Assembly: GCA_964610205.1 (NCBI GenBank)
Contig: CAZSVI010000013.1
Coordinates: forward strand, 1 to 41,280
Direction of reading: 5' to 3'
Origin: CAZSVI01 sp964610205
GTDB lineage: Bacteria; Bacillota; Clostridia; DSM-8532
Length of the DNA: 41,280 nucleotides
Below, piece by piece: positions 34,294 to 40,126 of the stretch; positions within the stretch are counted from its first letter, which is position 1; each line of letters opens with the position of its first letter. A program made the position numbers and the translations under genes. The notes under the pieces were generated by a model, which ran no database searches, was not told the origin of the DNA, and saw only the letters and a list, made by a program, of their open reading frames with translations.

Positions 34294-35154
34294 TTACCTG
34301 AGAAGTACGAAGATAGCTATCCAGGCCGCGCCAAAAAGAAAAATGCTCAAAAGAAGCGGTTTGTCGGACAGGACAATCTCCTCGGGAAGACGGCCCTCTT
34401 CCTCTTCGAGTATAAGCCGCATGTACCGGAACAGGCCGAAAAACACAATAAGTATCGTAACCATCGGAAGCTGCGCTTCATATTCCAGGATGGTATATAG
34501 GGAATAGGTTATTGCCGAGCCTGTAACACTTATTTGAATCAAAGACTTCAAAAATTCATCGGTATAGCCGGAAAGCGCCCTGCGATGCAGCGCGGAATTT
34601 TCCCGCAGTGTGGTTTTTTCTGATTTCCTCTTTCCCGCCGCGAGGCACAGGGCGATAAAAAATGTGCACAGTAAAACCCAGGAGGAGATATAGACCTGTA
34701 TGGCCGCCGCACCGGATATAACCCGCAGTACAAACCCAAAGGCAATGACCATGATGTCAAGGATGGCTATTTTTCTTAAGCTGATACTGTATAAAATATT
34801 TAAAATGATATAGGCCAGAATGCATAATACAACATAGGGATGAATGAAAAAAGCCGGTAACAGGCCCGCCGCGAACAGAACAAGCATAAACCCGGCGGCC
34901 GTGCCTTTTGGGACAGTACCCGCCGCAAGGGGGCGCAGGCGTTTTTTCTCATGGTGCCGGTCTTTATCCAGATCCATAATGTCGTTTAATATATATACGG
35001 CCGATGATGCCGCAATAAAGCACAGAAGGGCTAGTATGGCTTTCAGGACCGCTTCCGGATCCAGAAAGGTTCTTGAGAAAATCAGCGGAACCAAAACAAA
35101 TATATTTTTCACCCATTGTTTCGGCCGCATCAGTTTGATTAATTCCGTGTACAT
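34294..35154 (-). CDS. UbiA-family, decaprenyl-phosphate phosphoribosyltransferase-like protein
   Basis: The 286-residue membrane protein has the acidic NDIMD motif at 57-61, followed by DKDRHHEKKRLRPLAAG at 63-79, and the second motif AGKRKSE at about 173-179 with HRRALSGYTDEFL. These patterns are those of Rv3806c-type enzymes, which transfer phosphoribose from PRPP to polyprenyl phosphate, rather than of quinone or heme prenyltransferases. About eight to nine hydrophobic helices follow. Its ATG lies nine bases after the GT-C gene, with AAGGAG upstream, so the two are coupled. The mycobacterial homologue supplies arabinan precursors; here the final sugar is unknown. Confidence 0.87.
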   Translation of the reverse strand: MYTELIKLMRPKQWVKNIFVLVPLIFSRTFLDPEAVLKAILALLCFIAASSAVYILNDIMDLDKDRHHEKKRLRPLAAGTVPKGTAAGFMLVLFAAGLLPAFFIHPYVVLCILAYIILNILYSISLRKIAILDIMVIAFGFVLRVISGAAAIQVYISSWVLLCTFFIALCLAAGKRKSEKTTLRENSALHRRALSGYTDEFLKSLIQISVTGSAITYSLYTILEYEAQLPMVTILIVFFGLFRYMRLILEEEEGRLPEEIVLSDKPLLLSIFLFGAAWIAIFVLLR

Positions 35155-35163
35155 GCTGACTCC

Positions 35164-36660
35164 TTATCTTATCCTGAATATCGTACAGCAGTTATTCCGG
35201 GCAACTGAGGTCATTTCATACTTCTCCCTGAAAACCGGTATATCCATAAAGCTTTCCGATTCCATATCCCCAACCCAGACAAGGTAGATGCTTTTAAAAT
35301 CTTCTGTTCTCTCATTGTATCGGTCAAAAAGGTACAACGGAATACCCGTTTTTTTGGGAGGATAATAGCACTTGAATCCGGTATGCATAGCCAGAATAGA
35401 GGCTTCATTACTGATTACGAGGATATCTTCGGAAGGTTTAAGTGTTTCACACACCAATGCGATAACCGGTGAATTTTTTATCTCTGGCGCTTCCTTTGAG
35501 CCTGTAAGAATATCCTTTCTCGGAAGCGCCTCGCTTTTAATCCAGGCAACGGGATTCACAAGGGCTGTCAGGGCGAAAAGAGTAAACCCGGCCGCCATCC
35601 ACTTTTTAAGCTTCTCTGTTTTTATTCTCCGAACCAGAATATCCATCAGAAAAACCATAAAATATATCCAGATGGGGAAAACCGGAGCCCACAGACGGGT
35701 GCTGATCGGATCCATGGCCGACGCGGTGGCCGATGCCAGAATTACCGCAGAATATCCCGCAATATATAAAATAAAGGTGAAAAGAGCCGGAAGGCTTCCC
35801 GGAACCTTCTTTTTTTTCTCTTTTTTCAAAGCTGCAGCCAATATGACCAGAAACAGGAAAAATGCCGTTGCAATACAGGTAAACAACGGATTCAACCAGG
35901 ATGTCCAGCTTTTAAACACCTCAAGAGAAAGCTCCATATTCTCTTCCAAGGTGTATATTCCGGGCTGCCTTCCTCCTGTGAAGGTTTCGGATATCAGGTA
36001 ATTCCGCGCGACCCATAAAGCCATCGGTATACAGGATATAAACAGGTAGATAAATGTATTTTTCATTTTTTCCACAAAAGGCTTTATCTTTATGAAAAGC
36101 ATAAGGGACAGAACGGCAACCACAACAACCCCGACATACCGGGTGAGCCAGCAAAGGCTTGACATTACCGCAGACGCGTAAAACCATCCTTTTTTGTCCT
36201 TTTCAAAATATTGAAGCATAAAGATGACAGATAAGACCGACAGGAAAATAAAAGTCATTTCGGTCCAGGCGTAACCCGAGACAAATACGAGAGGAACGGA
36301 TGCGGTCATCAGGAGCAGGGCGGGCACAGCCAGCCATTTAACCTTTAGTTGATCCATAAGGAATAACGCGGACGCGTACAGAAGGTACGCAAACGCAACA
36401 GCGTTAACCCATGCCGCGCCCTGTGCGAGGGGAATCCCTATAAGCCTTATAAACGCGGCTATTAAGATATAAAACGGCGGCCATTGGATTATAGGCGTAT
36501 CATATCCGAAGTATCTTATTTCTCCTGATTCCAGCAGCGTGGACGCGGCATATTCATAAGACTGGGTATCGTGTGTGTATATGGCCCCTGTATGGGGCAT
36601 ACACATCATGACCAGCAAAAAGGCCGCTATTGCGAATATTGCTCCGGTAACATACCGCAC
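35164..36660 (-). CDS. GT-C membrane glycosyltransferase (GT39/ArnT-like)
   Basis: This protein of about 498 residues begins with a membrane helix, then a loop with HDTQSYEYAA near residues 30-42, the usual place of the catalytic aspartate in GT-C enzymes. About ten further membrane segments follow (to residue 380), then a soluble C-terminal domain of about 110 residues. Such enzymes use polyprenyl-phosphate sugars on the outer membrane face, which fits the neighbouring UbiA-type and GtrB-like genes. GTG at 36660 is preferred: GGAGG lies eight bases upstream, while the in-frame GTG at 36669 overlaps that site. The acceptor is unknown. Confidence 0.75.
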   Translation of the reverse strand: MRYVTGAIFAIAAFLLVMMCMPHTGAIYTHDTQSYEYAASTLLESGEIRYFGYDTPIIQWPPFYILIAAFIRLIGIPLAQGAAWVNAVAFAYLLYASALFLMDQLKVKWLAVPALLLMTASVPLVFVSGYAWTEMTFIFLSVLSVIFMLQYFEKDKKGWFYASAVMSSLCWLTRYVGVVVVAVLSLMLFIKIKPFVEKMKNTFIYLFISCIPMALWVARNYLISETFTGGRQPGIYTLEENMELSLEVFKSWTSWLNPLFTCIATAFFLFLVILAAALKKEKKKKVPGSLPALFTFILYIAGYSAVILASATASAMDPISTRLWAPVFPIWIYFMVFLMDILVRRIKTEKLKKWMAAGFTLFALTALVNPVAWIKSEALPRKDILTGSKEAPEIKNSPVIALVCETLKPSEDILVISNEASILAMHTGFKCYYPPKKTGIPLYLFDRYNERTEDFKSIYLVWVGDMESESFMDIPVFREKYEMTSVARNNCCTIFRIR

Positions 36661-36697
36661 CTTATTCACCTCCAGGTTTTACCGGTATTATTCTTAT

Positions 36698-36737
36698 CTA
36701 TATATGTTGTACTAAATTTTTAGTACAACATATATAG
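36698..36737. repeat. near-perfect 40-base palindrome in the leader of the GT-C gene
   Basis: Two 19-base arms, CTATATATGTTGTACTAAA and its exact complement, flank two central bases. It lies 37 bases before the GT-C start codon and about 130 bases after the promoter, so it falls within the transcript leader. It could be a hairpin that controls expression, an operator or the footprint of a mobile element. There is no T tract on the minus strand after it. Confidence 0.85.
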
Positions 36738-36860
36738 CACAAGTGAATTGAGCGCGTGCCGAAATTTTTGCAAGCAAAACGGCACATGCGCAATATAATA
36801 TGAAAAAAGAGATAACTTCTTCAGTATTAATTCATCCCAATTTCTTTTTTCATTTTATAT

Positions 36861-36869
36861 ATTATACCA
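36861..36869 (-). promoter_or_regulatory. extended -10 promoter of the GT-C/UbiA transcript
   Basis: TGGTATAAT on the minus strand, just past the ssb-side terminator. The leader to the GT-C start codon would be close to 195 bases and includes the 40-base palindrome. Confidence 0.6.
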
Positions 36870-36890
36870 TGATTACCCTGCCAGGCAGGT

Positions 36891-36923
36891 AAAAAAAACC
36901 CCTTTTATTAAAAAATAAAAGGG
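36891..36923 (-). terminator. terminator of the rpsF-ssb transcript
   Basis: A 10-bp stem (CCCTTTTATT and its complement, 36900-36923) with a four-base loop is followed on the minus strand by GG and eight T residues. It lies about 165 bases past the ssb stop, where rpsR would normally be. Confidence 0.88.
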
Positions 36924-36946
36924 CAATGCTTTTGTTGTTGCGCGCT

Positions 36947-37032
36947 GTGAACCTATCCGGGGTTCACTATGGCTTCATAATACATAAAGCCGGTTTGGGA
37001 AATAGTTCGCTCAATGGTTGAATTCCTCAACC
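36947..37032 (-). other. three successive short hairpins after ssb
   Basis: In the otherwise gene-free 36670-37086 interval, three stems follow one another: 37016-37032 (GGTTGA/TCAACC), 36971-36991 (GGCTT/AAGCC) and 36947-36967 (GTGAACC/GGTTCAC, 7 bp). The terminator comes next. They could form a structured 3' end of the ssb transcript. No known RNA family is recognised. Confidence 0.4.
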
Positions 37033-37086
37033 ACTATGTTGTTTAAAATTTTTTTGCGCTTACAGGCGCGGGAAATTACATTGTTA

Positions 37087-37536
37087 TTAAAACGGCAGGT
37101 CGTCGTCATCCTCGGTTAACGGGAAAAAACCGTCTCCCGATTCCGGCTGTGCAGCCGGAGCCCCTTGCGGTGCTTTGTATGAAGGCTGCTGCGAAAAACC
37201 ACCCGTATTTGAGTCATCTCTTTTGCTTTCAGTGAAAAACACATTATCTACATGTATTTCATCCGAATAATGGCGCACTCCCTGATTGTCGTCATAGTTA
37301 TTGTTCCTTAGGCTGCCCTCTATCAGTATACGGTGTCCCTTTTTAAAATAACGGTTAACAAATTCAGCGGTGCTTCTCCACGCCACAAGCCTGAAAAAAT
37401 CGGCCTGACGTTCTTCGCCCTGCTTAACAAAGGGTCTGCTAACTGCGATACTAAAGCGGCATACAGGTATGTTGCTCGTAGTGTACTTGAGTTCAGGGTC
37501 TGCTGTCAAACGGCCCATCATAATAACTCTATTCAT
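37087..37536 (-). CDS. ssb: single-stranded DNA-binding protein
   Basis: The 149-residue protein binds single-stranded DNA in replication and repair. The OB-fold start MNRVIMMGRLTADPELKYT, the FRLVAWRSTAEFV core and RILIEGSLRNNNY are typical. The tail is a glutamine/proline-rich linker ending in the acidic protein-interaction tip DDDDLPF. ATG at 37536 with GGAGGTTGG upstream is preferred over an ORF start at 37551. It lies 53 bases after rpsF, the usual pairing in Firmicutes, but rpsR does not follow. Confidence 0.95.
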   Translation of the reverse strand: MNRVIMMGRLTADPELKYTTSNIPVCRFSIAVSRPFVKQGEERQADFFRLVAWRSTAEFVNRYFKKGHRILIEGSLRNNNYDDNQGVRHYSDEIHVDNVFFTESKRDDSNTGGFSQQPSYKAPQGAPAAQPESGDGFFPLTEDDDDLPF

Positions 37537-37589
37537 ACATCCAACCTCCAAAAATGTTATCCTGTGGTTTTAACTACAATCGCAAACTT

Positions 37590-37883
37590 TTACGCTGATT
37601 TTTCATCGCGTCTTATAATAAGGTATTTTAACACGCCTTCGGTAATCTTATAGATACGCTCCAGTTCGGCAGGGAACGTAGGTTCCGCGGTAAAATGCAG
37701 AAAAACATAATACCCTTCCTTCTGGTCGTCAATCTCATAAGCAAGACGTCTTTTTCCCCATTCGTCCATTTTTTCAAGCTGCCCGGATGCTTCAATCAGT
37801 TCTTTTACCTTTGTGATAATTTCCTGAAGCTTTTCTTCCTCAAGCAGCGCACTGAGAACAAATATGGATTCGTACTTATTCAT
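37590..37883 (-). CDS. rpsF: 30S ribosomal protein S6
   Basis: The 97-residue ribosomal protein bS6 begins MNKYESIFVLSALLEEEKL, with the central WGKRRLAYEIDDQKEGYYVF and the closing ITEGVLKYLIIRRDE typical of the family. ATG at 37883 has AGGAGG ideally placed; an in-frame GTG at 37895 overlaps that site and is unlikely. It is the first gene of the rpsF-ssb transcript. Confidence 0.96.
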   Translation of the reverse strand: MNKYESIFVLSALLEEEKLQEIITKVKELIEASGQLEKMDEWGKRRLAYEIDDQKEGYYVFLHFTAEPTFPAELERIYKITEGVLKYLIIRRDEKSA

Positions 37884-37952
37884 TGATATACTCACCTCCT
37901 TCTGGACTATGGCCCCGCATGGCAGAGCAAGGATTTTACGACAGCAAAGTTG

Positions 37953-37981
37953 ATTTTACCACATTATCCGGTGAAAAACAA
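37953..37981 (-). promoter_or_regulatory. promoter of rpsF-ssb
   Basis: On the minus strand, TTGTTT (37976-37981) and TAAAAT (37953-37958) have a 17-base spacer, with TGG directly before the -10. It lies 70 bases before the rpsF start. A 13-base palindrome CGTAAATTTTACG (37990-38002) sits just upstream, between this promoter and the GntR gene stop. Confidence 0.72.
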
Positions 37982-38007
37982 GAATTCCGCGTAAATTTTA
38001 CGAACCG

Positions 38008-38682
38008 CTAAATCCGCTTTTCAACCCTTTGAATAATGGAATGCTGCTGGTGTATTATGTGCTCTTCCGCCAACTGCCCCGCCTTTTCAGCAGCGCCTTC
38101 GGACATAGCCTGAAGAATTTGCTGGTGCTCTCTTAAAACATCCTCCGCATTGGAGAAATCCTTCATATATATAACACGGAACCTGTATATCTGCTCGCGA
38201 AGGTTACCGGCAACACTAACCAGTTTTTTGTTTCCGGATGCCTGATATATGACTTCATGAAACTCGACATCCTTTTTAATAGCCCCCTGAAGATTTTCCT
38301 TCCGCAAAGACGCGATATATTGCTTATGGATACTTTCAAGCTGCCGGATGTTATCCTGCCGTATACGTTTGGAGGCTAACTCGGTTGCAAGCTTATCCAG
38401 GGCCGCTCTTACCTCTAAAACATCCATAATATCTTTTACGGAAATTTCGGCGACATGGGTTCCTTTTCTCGGGATCATTGTAACCAGGCCTTCGGTTTCC
38501 AGCTTTCTTACAGCCTCTCTGACCGGCGTTCTGCTGACTCCCATTTTTTCAGCCAGATTCACTTCCATCAGCCGCTCTCCGGGCCTTAGTTCCCCGGTTA
38601 CGATTGCGTCCCGGAGTGTATTGAAAATAACATCTCGAAGAGGCATATAATCATCTATTTTTATTTTTGTCAGCTTCGCCAT
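38008..38682 (-). CDS. GntR-family regulator, FadR/FCD subgroup
   Basis: This transcription regulator of about 224 residues has an N-terminal winged helix (PLRDVIFNTLRDAIVTGEL, then LAEKMGVSRTPVREAVRKLE at about 43-62) and an all-helical FCD ligand domain. Histidine/aspartate residues of the metal site are visible (KDVEFHEVIY, LREHQQIL, EEHIIHQ). ATG at 38682 has GGAGGAG just upstream and overlaps ispE by 32 bases; the longer frame from 38787 would lie mostly inside ispE. The effector is unknown, probably a small carboxylate. Confidence 0.88.
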   Translation of the reverse strand: MAKLTKIKIDDYMPLRDVIFNTLRDAIVTGELRPGERLMEVNLAEKMGVSRTPVREAVRKLETEGLVTMIPRKGTHVAEISVKDIMDVLEVRAALDKLATELASKRIRQDNIRQLESIHKQYIASLRKENLQGAIKKDVEFHEVIYQASGNKKLVSVAGNLREQIYRFRVIYMKDFSNAEDVLREHQQILQAMSEGAAEKAGQLAEEHIIHQQHSIIQRVEKRI

Positions 38683-39547
38683 ACTCTTCTCCTCCATCTG
38701 TTGTAGAAACCAGGTAAATTTGTTTATATGTTTTCTGCAATTCCGAAAATGCCTTCGCGGCTTTTTCCCCGCTTTCAAACAAACCAAATACCGAAGGGCC
38801 GCTTCCGCTCATTAAGCTTCCAAGAGCCCCGTATCTTTTCAAATCCCTTTTTATTCCCTCTATTTCGGGATACTTCACCGCGGTAACGCTTTCCAGGACA
38901 TTTTTCATGTTCCGGGCCACCTTATGAATATCCCTTGCACGGATAGCCGATATCAGTGTTTGCGTGTCCGGATGCCGGACAGGATCATCCGTCCTGTAAT
39001 TCTGATATACCCAGGCTGTTGAAACAGAAAAGTCCGGCATAACAAGCACGGCATATACACCTGCAAAGGACGGCAGTTTTGTTAATACCTCTCCGATCCC
39101 CCGGGCCCGGCAAGTACCGCCCGTCAGGAAATAAGGCACATCCGCACCGCATTGAAGTCCTATACCGCAAAGCTCCTTTGGAGTCAGCCCGGTATCATAC
39201 AAAATATTCATCCCTTTTAAAACCGCCGCGGCATCGGAACTTCCTCCGCCCAGCCCCGCCGCGACAGGTATTCTCTTTTTTATTGTTATCTTTATTCCTC
39301 CTGTGCGGGCTGTTCCTTCAAAAAAAGCCCCGGCGGCCTTATGGCATATGTTTTCTCTGCCTGAGGGAACCTCCGGATTACCGCTTGATATTTCAATACC
39401 GACTGTGGTCTTTTCCAGTAATATCTCATCCTCAAGTGAAATGGTCTGCATAACCATATCCAGTGTGTGGTATCCGTTCTGAAGCTTTCCCGTTACATCC
39501 AGAAACAAATTTATTTTTGCGGGAGCCGAAAGGATTATTCTATTCAA
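38651..39547 (-). CDS. ispE: 4-diphosphocytidyl-2-C-methyl-D-erythritol kinase
   Basis: This 298-residue GHMP kinase of the MEP isoprenoid pathway phosphorylates the 2-hydroxyl of CDP-methylerythritol. SAPAKINLFLDV at 7-18 holds the catalytic lysine, PVAAGLGGGSSDAA at 94-107 is the ATP loop, and MSGSGPSVFG near 246 is the third GHMP motif. The start is TTG at 39547 with AAAAGGTG eight bases upstream. It is coupled to the GntR gene by overlap. Isoprenoid supply also feeds the polyprenyl carriers used by the glycan genes in this window, though nothing shows co-regulation. Confidence 0.95.
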   Translation of the reverse strand: MNRIILSAPAKINLFLDVTGKLQNGYHTLDMVMQTISLEDEILLEKTTVGIEISSGNPEVPSGRENICHKAAGAFFEGTARTGGIKITIKKRIPVAAGLGGGSSDAAAVLKGMNILYDTGLTPKELCGIGLQCGADVPYFLTGGTCRARGIGEVLTKLPSFAGVYAVLVMPDFSVSTAWVYQNYRTDDPVRHPDTQTLISAIRARDIHKVARNMKNVLESVTAVKYPEIEGIKRDLKRYGALGSLMSGSGPSVFGLFESGEKAAKAFSELQKTYKQIYLVSTTDGGEEYGEADKNKNR

Positions 39548-39584
39548 AACAGCGCACCTTTTCCTTATTTATCAAATTTATAAG

Positions 39585-39693
39585 ACCCCCGCTTCGGTGG
39601 GGGTAGAGTTCCCTATCGAAGTTCCGATGTTCAGCTTTAGCTGAACGAGTTCACTCTGTGGCATACCGTAACAATTTAAACAAAGCGTATGCC
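39585..39693 (-). other. multi-hairpin element upstream of ispE
   Basis: Three clear inverted repeats occur in 110 bases: GGCATAC/GTATGCC arms at 39660-39666 and 39687-39693, GTTCAGCT/AGCTGAAC at 39629-39646, and a CCCCC/GGGGG stem at 39585-39604 whose plus-strand loop is TTCG. A shorter ATCG/CGAT pairing lies between. It may be a structured RNA or leader, or the end of an IS200/IS605-type element (which carry such hairpins). No transposase is present. Confidence 0.5.
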
Positions 39694-39755
39694 ATGCTGC
39701 CGATAGGTCTGCTTTTATCAACCTTTCTTGTAATTACCGCTTTTGTATTGGATAT

Positions 39756-39784
39756 ATTATATACAATATACAAAAAAAACGCAA
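39756..39784 (-). promoter_or_regulatory. possible promoter for the hairpin element and ispE
   Basis: On the minus strand TTGCGT (39779-39784) and TATAAT (39756-39761) have a 17-base spacer. The spacer overlaps the T tract of a small terminator-like hairpin. It lies about 210 bases before the ispE start. Confidence 0.55.
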
Positions 39785-39793
39785 TAAAATTGC
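39771..39793 (-). terminator. small terminator-like hairpin
   Basis: A 5-bp stem GCAAT/ATTGC with a three-base loop (39781-39793) is followed on the minus strand by G-T and a run of T residues. The stem is short, but the T tract is long. It would close a transcript covering 39794-39995. Confidence 0.45.
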
Positions 39794-39795
39794 CC

Positions 39796-39995
39796 GCAGG
39801 ATTACGTTAATCACCGCATTTAAGGGTTACTATTCAGAGCCATAAATGAAAGTAAGCGCAGCGGGCGGCTTGGATGCTTTAACGGGCGGAGGTGTAATCG
39901 ATGCACAGCCTCGGGAAATCCTATTTAGTGACAGCTGACGTGTGCCTGGTTAATATTACAGGAAACCGTCCGAGACCATTAATCTCATTTGCGCC
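39796..39995. ncRNA. possible structured RNA between two terminators
   Basis: This roughly 200-base segment is richer in G and C than its surroundings, lies between the SPOCS gene terminator and a terminator-like hairpin, and has no gene with a ribosome site. Both strands stay open through the core: plus 39846-39938 (30 codons from ATG) and minus 39830-39949. Such double openness without a ribosome site fits a structured RNA, but no known family was recognised and the strand is uncertain. Confidence 0.35.
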
Positions 39996-40000
39996 TGTAC

Positions 40001-40042
40001 AAAAAAAGCGAACGGCGCAGCCTTTCAGCTGCATCGTTCGCT
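40001..40042 (-). terminator. terminator of the SPOCS/LysM gene
   Basis: An 8-bp outer stem (AGCGAACG/CGTTCGCT) and a 5-bp inner stem (GCAGC/GCTGC) are followed on the minus strand by a run of seven T residues. It lies 85 bases past the SPOCS gene stop. Confidence 0.9.
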
Positions 40043-40126
40043 AAAATCGCTTACTTCCTTATTGTGGCCGCTTTTTTGGAACATTCCTTTTTAAACCGGC
40101 GGTTTCAAACGGCTTTCTCTAAACAA

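Noticed and set aside
35372..36001. 209-codon plus-strand frame opposite the GT-C gene
   Set aside because: It is antisense to a polytopic membrane protein, with no ribosome site and no family-like pattern.
38683..38787. 35-residue extension of the GntR regulator
   Set aside because: It lies inside ispE; the ATG at 38682 has GGAGGAG at the right distance.
39841..39990. Known riboswitch or housekeeping RNA (T-box, cobalamin, tmRNA, RNase P, SRP)
   Set aside because: The conserved cores I know for these families were not found by eye; the segment is left as unassigned.
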